30,837 nt of DNA from Asparagopsis taxiformis (Eukaryota; Rhodophyta; Florideophyceae; Bonnemaisoniales; Bonnemaisoniaceae). The translations under genes and the position numbers were made by a program. Below are positions 1 through 11,443 of the stretch, one piece after another. The notes under the pieces were generated by a model. The model had not been told where the DNA came from. It was given only the letters and a program-made list of their open reading frames with translations, and ran no database searches. The stretch lies in assembly GCA_030407315.1 (NCBI GenBank), contig JALQPE010002854.1:1-30837 (forward strand). Direction: 5' to 3'. Position 1 is the stretch's first letter; every line of letters begins with the position of its first letter.

Positions 1-335
1 CTACGTGTTGAAAAGGGGCCTCAGACAGTACTGCGAGACAGTGATTTTTACTGTCTGAGACAGTAAAAATCACTATGCGGCAAATGAAATTAATGCCCAC
101 ACTTGGAGACAGTGATTTGCACTGTTGGCAGACAGTACGGAACACTGTCTGCAGACAGTAAACACTGTTCTCACAGTACTGTCTGAGGCAGTGAATGGAG
201 ACAGTAAAATTATGATTTATTCAATGTTGGATATGATGTAATTTACTGTACTGGCAGTGTTGGCGGATAGTGTTTTATTGGCCAAGGCAACATGGCCGGA
301 TAGTGAAATACGCTGCCTGGGACAATAGATGGAAC
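1..335. repeat. GACAGT/ACTGTC palindromic satellite-like block (left)
   Basis: This stretch is filled with the hexamer GACAGT and its complement ACTGTC, often paired into short inverted repeats such as CAGACAGT...ACTGTCTG and GACAGTAAAAATCACT facing its own complement. No ORF of interest lies in it. The same vocabulary (GACAGTAAA, TTTACTGTC) reappears at 25780-26160, about 25 kb away, and nowhere as densely in between. It grades into the regular tandem array that follows. The outer limit is unknown because it starts at the window edge. Confidence 0.75.
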
Positions 336-792
336 CAACACGGTGCACTGTCCTGGGCAGTACCTGGAGACAGTGATTTCACTGTCCTGGGCAGTAACTG
401 GAGACAGTGATTTCACTGTCCTGGGCAGTACTGGAGACAGTGATTTTCACTGTCCTGGGCAGTACCTGTAGACAGTACTTTGTGCTGCCTGGGCAGTACC
501 TGTAGACAGTACTTTGTGCTGCCCTGGGCAGCACCTGTAGACAGTACTTGTGCTGCCCTGGGCCACCTGTAGACAGTACTTTGTGCTGCCCTGGGCAGCA
601 CCTGTAGACAGTATTTCGTGCTGCCCTGGGCAGCACCTGTAGACAGTACTTTGTGCTGCCCTGGGCAGCACCTGTAGACAGTATTTCGTGCTGCCCTGGG
701 CAGCACCTGGAGACAGTATTTTCGTGCTGCCCTGGGCAGCACCTGGAGACAGTATTTCGTGCTGCCCTGGGCAGCACCTGGAGACAGTAAAA
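336..792. repeat. ~35-bp tandem repeat array with an internal palindrome
   Basis: About 13 head-to-tail units of 32-36 bp. Unit starts (cctg[t/g]agacagt) can be placed near 366, 400, 431, 465, 499, 534, 566, 601, 637, 671, 707, 741 and 777. Early units carry TTTCACTGTCCTGGGCAGTA; later ones carry the perfect odd palindrome GTGCTGCCCTGGGCAGCAC. Unit lengths vary by one or two bases, mostly in short homopolymers. The repetitive peptides this predicts on the minus strand are by-products of the repeat. It looks like a minisatellite or satellite edge. Confidence 0.85.
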
Positions 793-1485
793 GTAGTGTC
801 CTGATATAGTAAAATTCGGTGTCTGGGAGTGGTGGATGAGATGGAGCGTCACGCTGTCGTGGGCATCTTTCTGGGGTAGAGGAAGGCAGTTCTAGCGCTA
901 TGAGGATGGGGCATGGACGGTATTCATATGGGAATGGACAGAATAGTACGGCTAGGAATTTTTATTTCGTAGTGACTATGAGCTAGCGAGAGGTATACGC
1001 GGTAGGATAGGTAGCAATCTAAGAGGGTGCGATATGGGAAGCTTCACTCTGGATTTGTTTATTTGCGCAGGCTACATTGAGAATAAACAATCCCTATGTT
1101 AAAAATGCTACTACAACTAACACTATTCCGACGAGTAAAACTAAAACTACTAGAAAAGTCTAGAAATCTATCAACTGATTGAGCTGCATGAATAAGCTAG
1201 GAAATGAAGAGAAGAAAAAAAATGATGTAGAGAAAGGAAACAAGTTAGTGACGTTGAATTGGAGAGGAAATTGATGGTGATTAGGAGACTAACGTACCTT
1301 AACAAATACCATTGCATCCCAAATTGAGATATGTACTCACAGGCAGAAAAGAAAATTAGTGGAGAAGTGGTAAGAGAGAAAGATAAATGAAAGTAGATTG
1401 GAACACTCACCGACTGGAAACCTGAGAAAGAGAAACGAATAGAAAACTGGTTAGTGGCGTGAGTTGTGGAAACGTACCATCATGG
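793..1485. other. Intergenic, no gene recognised
   Basis: AT-rich sequence after the tandem array. Only short ORFs with no recognisable motif are present (the longest is 79 codons on the minus strand, low complexity). I see no convincing coding, RNA or regulatory feature. Confidence 0.5.
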
Positions 1486-1624
1486 TTCATATCCGTCGGA
1501 GAAAGCAACAACTTTGGCCTTGGGAGCCGTATTGATGATCTAAAACTTACGCTTTGGAAGCAGTTTAGATGATCTATACGGCTTCCACGGCCAGGGTTGT
1601 TGCTTTGCTTCCGACGGATATGAA
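1486..1624. repeat. Long fold-back inverted repeat (hairpin)
   Basis: Two arms of about 60 bp (1486-1546 and 1563-1624) are near-perfect reverse complements around a 16-base loop. The left arm opens with TTCATATCCGTCGGA and the right arm closes with TCCGACGGATATGAA; inside, GCAACAAC pairs with GTTGTTGC and GATCTAAA with TTTAGATC. Mismatches and a small indel sit mid-arm. It could be a fold-back/MITE-type element or, if transcribed, a hairpin RNA precursor. No target-site duplication is obvious. Confidence 0.85.
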
Positions 1625-2568
1625 GATGGAAACAGGGATCTCCAGAATCTGTTGTTTAAGTAGCACTCTGCGGGCGGAAATGACGTGTACTCTAACAATA
1701 GAGGGATGAATTTGAAACGGAGCGGTGCGATGGGAGGCCCAGAAAAACGATACCTAGGGTGCGAATTACGCTTTGAAGCACATGACCTGGCAGAACAGGC
1801 GCAAAATTATTGTATCTTCTACCGCCTTCTCTAGTCTATAATGACGTCATCACTACAGAAATATAGAAAAACACTAGCATATCGGGCCTACTGGAAAGGG
1901 GGAGGCGAGGAGTAGGAAAAATGGGCACTTTCCTGGACGAGGAGTCCGCGCTTCCAGTGATGATTTGGACGGTATATATCGATGACGTCATTGCATGCTC
2001 TGAGCAGGCAGTCAAAGCGGGCCACGTGGATGTGGGCGGCTAGGAAACAGCAGTGTGGGAGAAATTTTATAATTTTCATGTTGCAAGCGAGCAGTGAATC
2101 TGCATTGCAATATATAAATTTATGCTAATTTAAGATATCACACCGAGTACGATTCAACGAGAGATTGTGCTTTCAACTTGTAAATAGGGCCGAAAATGGT
2201 AGAGTATACGAGTAGGAAGTACGTGTATGAGAAAATCAGATTCAGTATTAGTGCCTAGAGCATCACTGCGAAATAACGGCCGTTTTCCGGAAATGGATAC
2301 ATCTTGGCTGGGTTTGTGGTTAGGGGATGCGATACAAGATAGCAAAACGATGTTGAGTCCGGATGAAATAGCAATCAATGCATAAAGCAATGAGCATAGG
2401 GCAAAGCATTGTGGTGAACCAGTTCATTGGATCGAATGAAAGCCTGGAAAGGTTTCGTAACGGTTAAAAGTAGTAGTACTGTATTGAGATAGTAGTCATG
2501 TCATAGAAGTTTAGAGTTGTATTCTATGCCACAAAACTGAGCGAAGAAGAAAGAACAAAAACATCAAG
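1625..2568. other. Intergenic with two TGACGTCA sites
   Basis: No gene is recognised. The perfect 8-bp palindrome TGACGTCA (consensus CRE/ATF bZIP site) occurs at 1842-1849 and again at 1983-1990, 141 bp apart. An AT-rich TATATAAATT stretch near 2110 and the downstream ATG at 2569 make this the likely upstream region of the transposase gene. Regulatory function is inferred from the motif alone. Confidence 0.3.
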
Positions 2569-5500
2569 ATGGCTCCGAGACGGACTCCTATTCGAAAGAA
2601 AACCACAAGTCGTAGGACAAAGGCGAGATTCGATTCACTCAATGTGGCCAGTCCCAGTAACAGCTTCCTGGGAACTGCAGGGAGAAATCCGCAGCAGTGA
2701 TGCAGCCTGCATGAACAAGATCCCCCGAGAGGTATGAGCTACGACGTGAGTGTACCACAGATGACCTATTGGAGTCCCCAATCCCTATGGGTGACACAAT
2801 AGAAGGTTGTATTGATGTGTACAGCAACAACGATGAAGCTGGAAGTGACATCTACGTAGCATCGAGCACGCTAATGGAATCGGAAGAAGCAACCGGACGA
2901 GGTTCTGATTCCATTTCAACTGGAGGCCCGATAGACCGAAATGCTGGGGATGAAGCATGTGGTGATTTCAAGGCATTACTACAATGGCCTGCGATGTATG
3001 GGGCTCTTCAGCTGAGTGGAACTCAAAGAATGACAAGAGCCCACTATGAAGGTACCCTGTTCGGAATGAATTTCCGCAGAGATCCAAGTGAGCACGTCCC
3101 GTCGGACTCTGTGATGCGACAGAAGATACTACCATTCTTGAGGAAACACTGCTATGCAAAGAGCTGTGACATCGAGTTTCCGATAGACCTTCGAAAGAGC
3201 GGAGCAAGAGCTGCACAGCATCGAGGTGCAGTAGGAACCCGTGGAACAACAGATGACAGAGACAATTGTGGAGGAATGGCGAAAGTTCGTATTGTACTCC
3301 CAAGCACATGGGCTCTGAAAGATGTCCAGACTCGACCAATCTTTAAAGCATTCCGCAGTGATGCGAACAATCGAAGCTCGGAAGGAGAAAAATCAACCGC
3401 AGAGTGCAGCATTGAAGATTCGTTCATTGCAAAGTGCAGGAGGGGTGTTTTGAGCGACCCATTCGTTCGCACAGCAGTTGTTCCCATTGACAGCGATGGG
3501 AAAAAGGGTTTGAAGCACATTTATGTACCTGATGGAACAGCAATTCGAATCCGATGTCATCCAGGAGCTCGTCAGGTTGCCGTCATCGAAAGAGCAAAAG
3601 GGTTCAGGAAGAATGACAGAGATGGTGGGAAACCGAAGAGGAGAAGAGTGGCGGTTACGTCGTTGTGGGAACTTCATGCTAGGACCATAGTTACCTATGA
3701 GGCTCGACACGACGGTGAGCATGATGTGCATGTCGAAAAATATCTGCAGCCGCGAATGTCACATCTATTGGAATGGAGAGGCAGCATGCTCTGCGAGCGA
3801 TATCGCAATGTGTAATCGGAGCAGGAGCCAAGGGAAAAGGAACACGAGCTGGGGACGTGATAACCGTTCTATTACCATTGGAATGGAAGAGGGTGATATT
3901 GTTCCACACGTCGTATTGGTGAACAGGTATTTGAAAGAGCAGGTCGGAGAAGCATCCACCATGTTACTTTGCTTTTCACCGGGCGCGAGCTTTGCTGAAG
4001 CCAGAACCCGCCCGATAGACTAGGAAGCCCCAACTATGAAGAAATTCGTGTTTCAGGGGTGTTCTCGGATGGTTTCGGAGACCACAGGTCGCAATGGCAC
4101 CCAGCGTCTCCGCGAGAAGATGCACCATGTTGGGGAAAGCTGGAGGATGGTCGAAACTACTTTGTTTACCGATTTCTCCTTTACACGGATGACTTTGAAC
4201 CATTCACAAGCAGGAAGGGAAGTTTTGGTGGATGCTATATGTTACCTCTCAATCTACCGCCTCGGAAAAGGGGAAGCTACCAAGCGGTTCGAGTGATTGG
4301 TTTGCCACCTCCGGGAGTGTCCACAAATTGTGTATTGCGATATATCGTTCAAGATATAGTGCGAGGAAGCACAGAGGGTTTCCCAACGAAAAATGCAGAG
4401 GGAGAAGATATTGTGGTATTTCTAGACCCAGTGGGGAGCATTGGAGACTATCCTGCAGTTTCACATACCCTGGATGTTCTTGGACACACATCAAACTCTC
4501 CGTGCCACATCTGCAGTTTCCGCAAATATGACCTGAGCAGTACTGGTGGCACGAAGAATGCATACACTTCGGTAGTGAACGGGCAAACATCGACGCATGC
4601 CAGGAGCAAGTATCGGAATGCATCGACACGTAAGGATGCCACAGAAACCCAGCTTCGCACTCTCGGACTGGCTGCAGAAGAAGGGGAAGATTTACCATTT
4701 CATGTCCTGAGCACTTCCTTGGAAGCAGTGCAGGAAGAAGTACCGAAGACGGAAAACGGAGTTTCAGTTGTCCCAGCAATTTTTGACCCGTACCGTTCCG
4801 CAGTGATAGCACCTGACCATCTATTGTCTGGACTGGCACAAGATGTACTGAACGCTTGTATTTCAGCTGCCAGCCCACGAATTCGAGAGGTAGCTGAATT
4901 GCAAATTCTGGGCGCTCTGAAGAAGTTCAGGATGGAAGGCAGAACCGTTTATTTGGAACCAACAATCTGCTTTCCATGAACATGAGTGACATATTCAGTG
5001 TGCTTCTGATAGCACCTATGGCATTCGAAAACGCAGCTCGAATGATGGATGGGAAAGGGGAAGGTCATCGTGAAAAATTTGATGGGGCCGTCAAACTAGT
5101 AGTGATGTTTCAGAAGCTGGTTTCGTGTATTAGTTTCATGCCCGTATGGTGAAAGACGGTCCCCATGAAGTAGAGACGGCTGACGGAGAAGGTGGCAGGA
5201 ATGAATACATTCTGGGAAGAACTGTAGACTACGTGGAGACGTTGAATGAGTATTGTCGGAAAGTGAAGGGAGCAGGAGCACATTTGGACAAGCCTAATGT
5301 TCATCGTCTTGTCGAGTTTTGTGTTCATACGCTTCCTGCCTACGGCTCTGTGAAGCACGTGCAGGAGCTTATATTCGAACGGATGCATCAGCCGCTGAAG
5401 AAAGGTGTGAGAATGTCCAATCACCAAAGCGAACAGCTTTCAGCGCTGGAATTAGTTCTTGCGGATGACTGGCAGACGAGAGTGGCCATTGTTTTGCGCG

Positions 5501-6358
5501 AAATCGGCATGGAGCCACAACATTGGTCCTCGTCCGAATGCTCTCAAATGGTCAACGTTCTTTCACAGGAGCTAGGGAGAGAAATAGATGTGGAAGACGA
5601 GGTAGTGAAAAACTGCTTCCAGGAACCGGTTCTCCAGCTTCTCTCCCAGCGTCGAGGAAAGATATTGTCGGCGGATGGTGAAATTGTGACGTGGAGAGGG
5701 CATGGAGGTATATCTATTGACGAGGTCAAGGAGTACATGAATGGAAAATGTGATATGGCAGAGGGTGCTGTAGGTGTTTTCAAACGGTTCTTTACCGAAA
5801 GGTACGGAAGCGGAACAAGCGGGTGTGGAAAGTATGCCGAATGGGTGAGAAGAGTTTCTAGAAGCACTACGACAGAGTGGGGAAGGAAAACAGTGCAGAG
5901 GTCTGGCTCTCTAGAATCAGGAGCTATCATCCATGCTGTTTGCCCTGAACAGATGAATGTGAGGATGGTGCAACTTCACAAGCGATTCTGTACCCGGCGT
6001 CTCGTCTCACATCAGATAATGCGGGGAAGAATTAATTATGAACCGCGGTTTTTTATTGTTCTAGCGTTCTTTATCCTGAGAACGAGAGTGCGAGAGATGA
6101 GCAAGGTACAGCTTATGGAGTTTGCCTGGGTTTGCAAAAACTGATGAAGGAGTGTTCAAGGTCGAAGAGAGGCGACGAACAGTAATTGTGGAGATGAGTG
6201 AGGGAGTCACTGAGGTGTTTGGTATGCACTATTGCAATGGGAGTGTATGCGAATATGATGAGAACATGAGGGAGGTAAGGCACGGACCCGGACTGCTGGA
6301 GGGTGGAGAGATATATGCACTATGTAGGCGAGACGGATTTCCACCGAGGGCTGCATGA
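2569..6358 (+). CDS. CACTA/Plavaka-like (Tnp2-type) DDE transposase, split by frame changes
   Basis: Coding segments follow each other in different frames: 2569-2700 (start MAPRRTPIRKK, very basic), about 2715-3815, 3800-4023, 4059-4979, about 4970-5150, 5146-6144 and 6122-6358. Read together they give roughly 1250 residues. The middle resembles Tnp2/Plavaka transposases: LYTDDFEPF (4187-4213; candidate first Asp), LPLNLPPRKR, then IGLPPPG, GDYPA (4444-4458; candidate second Asp), and GH....PCHIC (about 4480-4512), the zinc-binding Cys pair seen in this group. ELIFERMHQPLKK (about 5362-5403), followed by SNHQSE, is a candidate for the third acidic residue. N- and C-terminal parts are not recognised. 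The frame breaks mean it is either decayed or badly sequenced. A KDZ-type relative is an alternative family; the terminal repeats that would decide are not identified. Confidence 0.6.
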
Positions 6359-6469
6359 TTTTTAGGGAAGAATAAAATGAATAACAGATGCATCACATAT
6401 GAATTGTACACTCTAGGGCGGTGGTGGATTGGTGCAAAGTAGTGGGGAGAGGATCTGAGAGGATGGAGG

Positions 6470-7015
6470 GAGGTATGCTTACAGCAAAGTCATCGTTACG
6501 ATGACTTTGCTGTAAGAAAACGTTTCCATTACAGTGGCCAAGAATGTTTTACCGGGTAAAAAATCGTGGCAGCTGTAATGATTTGCTTTCTTACAGCAAA
6601 GTCATCGTAACGATGACTTTGCTGTAAGGAACCGTTTCCTTGCAGTGGCCGAAGAAATTTTTTACCGGTAAAAATCAGCAAGAATTTTACCGGAAAAAAA
6701 TTGTGGCCGCTGTAATGATTTGCTTTCTTACAGCAAAGTCATCGTTACGATGACTTTGCTGTAAGAAAACGTTTCATTACAGCGGCCACAATTTTTTACC
6801 CGGTAAAGAAATCATGGCTACTGTAATGTTTTCTTTTCTTACAGCAAAGTCATCGTAACGATGACTTTGCTGTAAGAAACGTTTCATTACAGCGGCCACA
6901 ATTTTTTTACCCGGTAAAATCATGGCTGCTGTATGTTTTCTTTTCTTCAGCAAAGTCATCGTAACGATGACTTTGCTGTAAGAAAACGTTTCATTACAGC
7001 AAATTCATCGATAGT
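6470..7015. repeat. Palindrome cluster A (five 37-bp palindromes)
   Basis: Copies of the 37-bp odd palindrome (arm TTACAGCAAAGTCATCGT, one central T or A, then the reverse complement) lie at 6479-6515, 6591-6627, 6728-6764, 6839-6875 and 6947-6981 (last one degraded at its left end). Between them are a second type of palindrome whose arms begin ATTACAGCGGCCACAA and meet at a TTTTTACCSGGTAAAAA core. Both types share the ends TTACAGC...GCTGTAA. A partial sixth copy (cattacagcaaattcatcg) ends the cluster. It separates the transposase from the first ParB gene. Confidence 0.9.
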
Positions 7016-7677
7016 TAAGGTTAAGTAACCAACTTTAGGATGTCCAGAGGACCTGCTCGTTGTAGGAATAAATATTGATCAACTGACGAAGAGGAAGCAT
7101 TTTGAATCGACTAGGGTAGGAACGCAATGAGATTTGGTATGCAAGAAAACTGAATCGCAGTAGTGAATAGGTAGTTGAAATGAATTCATATTGATGTTCT
7201 TTGGTGTATTGTCCATTGGAGCACATTGAAAACCATTTATATGATCACCGTTTAAATAGTCTATGAATCCTTTGCAGCCGAGTACGCCAATAGGAAGAAA
7301 TTCAAGCAGTGGCCTGCACGGGAACCGTTCATTTGTGAGTAGCAAAAGTTAGTGTAGAAATGAATTTTTCAGACTTGTAGGAGAGGTGGATCGTAGTAAA
7401 TGTATAAAACTCACGTAGAATCGATTGATAGGAATCAATGGTACGGAAGAAGAAGCGAGGTGGAGAGTGTGGATGAAATAGGTTGTTGGAATATGAATGA
7501 TAATTGACGTGGTGAGGTAAACGGGTTCGATTGCATTATATGCGCTAGAGGTACATACTATTAGGTGTAGATTGATGGAAAGGGCTAAACGCTTTGTGGA
7601 GGTATCAGGATCAGGTAGAGTCAGAGGTGCTGAGCGGGTGCAGCGTAAGGTTCATCAGGACTGAACGTAGGTAGGGA
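7016..7677. other. Intergenic / upstream region of ParB-dioxygenase gene 1
   Basis: AT-rich, with only short uncharacterised ORFs. A TATAAA occurs at 7403-7408, which is 270-410 bp upstream of the possible starts of the next gene. I see nothing else in it. Confidence 0.3.
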
Positions 7678-10600
7678 ATGTCTTGTCCGGACAGTATAAG
7701 AGAGGAAGCTGAGAGACGGGAAGCGCACTCGGAGGTACCACAATTGTGGATTTCATCGTCTACACAACATTTGAACAGAGAACCGATTGAACGAACTGAG
7801 ATTGCAGGGATTACAATGGGAGACAATAGTATCATGAATACTACAGCGGAGAAGAGCAATTCTCCTTCTGCTGAAGAGAAAAGCATCACTATTGCTCAGT
7901 ACAGCTCTTCTAAAGTGCAAGTTGATCCTCGCAAAGTGAAATTTCCGACAGTGACCTCCCGTTTGGTGCGACCGGGTCGTGTAAACGAACTGGCCAGCAT
8001 TTTCATGGATAGAGGTTTCTCTACCACTGGAACTATGATTACAGTCTGCAAAATGGAAGATAACGAAGGAGACGAGTTTTACTGCATCGATGGCTCTCAT
8101 CGCATAGCTGCTCTGCAACTATGCCTGGAGAAGTACTCAGGAAAGAACAGGGATTCCTTGGAATTGGTTTGGGTACAACAGTTGATTGCGCCGAACGGGC
8201 GTCTAATTTTCGATGCGCTGGAGGTTCTGAAACTGTCTCTCGAAGCCAATATACAAACTCACGATGTCGCTTCTGTGAGCATTGCCGACAATGTGTGTGC
8301 GGTCATAGAGTTTCTCAGGTTTTCCAACCAGATGGATCTTCCTGTTGTCCGGCTTATTCCTATTCTGAAAGAAGTGAGCTATATTCTGCCGTCCGACAGG
8401 AACCGTTCGGAGAACTCGTATAGGCAGTACATCAACATTGCGAAGGGGTTCAATCGCACAGACAGCGTTGCTTTCGTGTACTGGAGCTCTATCCCTAGCG
8501 TTTACAATGCTTTGGATAGGAACAGAGAAATCGAGGATGCAAGAACCGAGGGAAGAGATCCGGACTTTTCTCGAATTGACTCTGCCGAATATGTACGGGT
8601 GCGTGCTCGATCTTGTCAATAACGCAATATTCCGCAATGGCACGGACGGACGCGGGACGCGCGATAAGGAGTGGTTCCAGTGGTTTGTGCTCGAGATGAC
8701 AGCGTCGTGGACAAGGATGAGGAGGAAGAGAGGACTTGTCAGAAATATCGGAAGCGGAAGTCCGTTCACGATGCGCACTTGGCTACTGGCTCTGTTGGCC
8801 ATCTATGATATGGCAGAGGTCGTCCGCAAGTGGTTGAACTCTGCAACGATGGAGGAATTCGTGCGAACGGATTTGGCAGCAGAAAACGCGAAGGAGGTCG
8901 GGGATAATGATCATCGCATTGGAGAGCGCATTGTATTCGTCCTTGTCGACTTTCATGACGACGTGGTAGACAGTAGCAGTCTGAGAACCAAGAACGGGAT
9001 GTTTACAAACAGTTTTTACGACAAACTGGAATATGCTACCGGGACAAAGGCAATGCAGGAGACGAAAGCGGAGGAGGAGAGGGAACGGAATCGCATGACC
9101 CCCGGAGAAATAGAAAAAGCACTTGTTGATGGCGCCAAAGCAGAAGACGAAGAAGCACCTACTGCCGCAGAACAGGGAAATAATTCTACAGAGAAGGAAA
9201 CTGTGGAAACTTCTGGTCCTGTTCAAGCAGAAGAAGGAGTATCTGCCGAAGCCCAAGCAGAGCAGGAAGTTTCTGCTGTTGTGGAGGAAGAACAGGAAAT
9301 TACTCCAAATGTGGTGGCTGAAGAAGTGATTCCTGCTGTCGCGACGAAAGCAATAGAAGAGGCACCTCTGAGCACCCCGAAAGAAGCAGAAGACCGTCCT
9401 GCCGCAGCAAAAGAGGGAGGACAGGAACGTCCTGCCACGCGTCTTGCAGCAGCTGAGAAGAGGGAAGCAGAACGTCTTGCTGTTCTCCAAAAGAACAGGA
9501 ACGTCTTTCAGCTTCAAGGGCAGAGCGGGAAAGTCGTGCCAGGGATAATTCGCCGGGAAGGATTGTCAGAGAAGATCTTCCTCAGGGAAGGAAACAAAGC
9601 GGCGATACGCAAAGTCTGGATATCAACTTGGACAATAGTGGTCGCATGGACATAGACACGCCTGGACAAGCTGGAGATGCGCAGAACCGCTCTGTGATAT
9701 TGAAACTTCGAATCAGGACACCAGAAACTTACAGCACTAGCCCGGCCGAAGTGGACAAGGAGAATTCGGGAAGAAGCAGGAGTTCTGGTGGAAGCGGCGA
9801 TGAAAACGAGTCCAGGTTGCATAAGAAGCGAAGAAGGGAAGATACTAGCGCGAAGTTTTCTGAGCCCAATACGCCGGATGACAACATTGAGATTGGGCCT
9901 CCCCGGAAAAGAAGAGTAGAGTCAATGCAAGAAAACGAACGACTGGAGAAGAAGCACCACTCTTCACTGACGAGCAAGAAAACTCCCTTCCAGACCGCAC
10001 ATTCGCAGAGGACATACCTGAGAAGCTGCCTTTATGCGTTCCTTCCAACTCGAGAATGAAGTATTATATCACAGAAGAAGACATTGATACAATCCGGACG
10101 GAGATAATGGAAGCAGCTGCAGGCTACTCTACTTTGGTATGTCCCCTCGGTTCTTGTGAAAGCCAACAATACTTCAGCTACCAGAGAAGAATGATCGACG
10201 AGCTTGTTACGTGGTGTTGCAAGTTGCACTTTTCTCTTCTACTACAGTGGGAGCAGCTACGCACGAGTTATTCACACAGATGGCCAGCACATTCCAAGGT
10301 ACTACAAGTGGCTCAAGTGCAAGTCAGAAGAACCCGTGGAAACCACTTCGACCGAAAGACAGCACTGGTGTATTCAAGACGGACCGGAAAAGCATCTGCG
10401 ATGACCTTGAGCAAGAAAGCGCGCGGCAGTACAGGAACAAGCTGATTCTGGAGCTAGGTAAGGCGATTTGTGCGGAGAACCTGAAGCTCGGGTTTGGAAG
10501 AGAAGAAGCGGTGGTCTTTCCAGAAACGGGTCTTCGTCTGATTTTGACCGCAGAAGGTAGTCAGGAGCAACTTATGCATACCGATGTTCCCGTCCGTGAG

Positions 10601-10935
10601 GGAACTGGAACTGGTCCTCTCAACTCGCCATCATATTTCATGATGGCTGCTGGTGCGGATGGGTTCATCATTCGTATCGCCAAGTTCAGCCATGTGTGCC
10701 TAAGTCATCCAGCGAAAGAAAGTACCGCGTGCCAGTGACGAACGTGCGCATCCCACCGTATTCCCTGCTTGTATGCCGAACGGACGTGTATCACGGAGGA
10801 ATGGGATTCGCGGAGGGTCGTTCTTCGGTGAGGTACCAGCATCCTATCCGGTCCCATCTATCACTGCGAACTTCCAGGGAGAAGTTGCTACAGCCTCCCT
10901 TCAATGTCAACTACTGGGAGCGTTTAGATATCTGA
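7678..10935 (+). CDS. ParB/sulfiredoxin-fold + 2OG-Fe(II) dioxygenase-like fusion protein, copy 1
   Basis: The reading frame must change near 8590, 9640, 9940, 10210 and 10720; alignment with the paralogue at 12507-16149 locates each change. The product would be about 1080 residues. Order: (1) ParB-like domain after VDPRKVKFP, with VRPGRVNEL and the box IDGSHRIAAL (8080-8115), resembling GxxHR/GERRxRA of sulfiredoxin/ParB folds; (2) helical segment with SIADNVCAVIEFL and YWSSIP; (3) a Glu/Ala-rich linker (about 9060-9500) and basic NLS-like clusters HKKRRRED and PPRKRRVE; (4) after SRMKYYI, a C-terminal domain with TGLRLILTAEG, HTD (10577-10585), SPSYFMM..GADGF and PPYSLLVCRTDVYHGG (ending about 10800). 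HxD followed by a distal H ahead of a Gly-rich turn is the iron-binding pattern of 2-oxoglutarate dioxygenases. Expected role: nuclear oxidation of DNA or protein, directed by the ParB module; substrate unknown. Met at 7816 is an alternative start. Confidence 0.65.
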
Positions 10936-11155
10936 TGAAATTAGTTCTTAATAGCATTCTATGGCAGGCATCAAGGCCGCCTTCAAGTAAACGATGAAAG
11001 TTAGGCTAGTACATGACGTTTGCGTATGTAGACGGGTCGAGAGATATACAATACTCAATTTAATATGAGAAGGGGAGGAAACTATGGTGGGCACTACTAG
11101 AATAGAACAAGGTAATATCGCAGTCGTCTTTGGTTACAACATTGAGGTGAGGAAG

Positions 11156-11443
11156 GCTTACAGATGATGCAGTTTCGCTGGGGTGCTGACAGCAAAGTCA
11201 TCGTTACGATGACTTTGCTGTAATGATTTGATTTCTTACAGCAAAGTCATCGTAACGATGACTTTGCTGTAAGAAATCAAATCATTACAGCGGCCACAAT
11301 TTTTTACCGGGTAAAAAATTCTTGCTGATTTTTTTACCCGGTAAAATTTTCTCACCACTGTAATCAAACCTTTCCTTACAGCAAAGTCATCGTAACGATG
11401 ACTTTGCTGTAAGCATCCCGGGTAAACGGCTTCGGCTGTAAGC
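11156..11443. repeat. Palindrome cluster B with terminal inverted repeats
   Basis: 37-bp palindromes at 11187-11223 (first base pair altered), 11236-11272 and 11376-11412, with the ATTACAGCGGCCACAA/ACCGGGT palindrome between the last two. The right end (GCTGTAAGCATCCCGGGTAA then ACGGCTTCGGCTGTAAGC) is the inverted counterpart of the left ends of clusters D and E (CTTACAGCCGAAGCCG). The unit is therefore bounded by ~38-bp inverted repeats, like a MITE. Its left end (GGCTTACAGATG) matches cluster C. Confidence 0.85.

Noticed and set aside
336..852. CRISPR-like array or repeat-protein ORFs on the minus strand
   Set aside because: Units are contiguous near-identical 32-36-bp repeats with no unique spacers, in a eukaryotic context. 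The repetitive peptides (LPRAAR-type) occur in all three minus frames simply because the DNA is a tandem repeat.
1171..2390. Small minus-strand ORFs (63-79 codons)
   Set aside because: No recognisable motif, biased composition, and no supporting context; length is within what AT-rich non-coding DNA gives by chance.
2639..3909. Minus-strand ORFs of 70-123 codons across the transposase region
   Set aside because: They overlap plus-strand coding sequence with recognisable or continuous protein character and have no motif of their own.
8438..8622. Programmed ribosomal frameshift in ParB-dioxygenase copy 1
   Set aside because: No slippery heptamer with a following structure is evident, and the paralogue breaks frame at different positions and in a different direction, so a conserved programmed site is unlikely.
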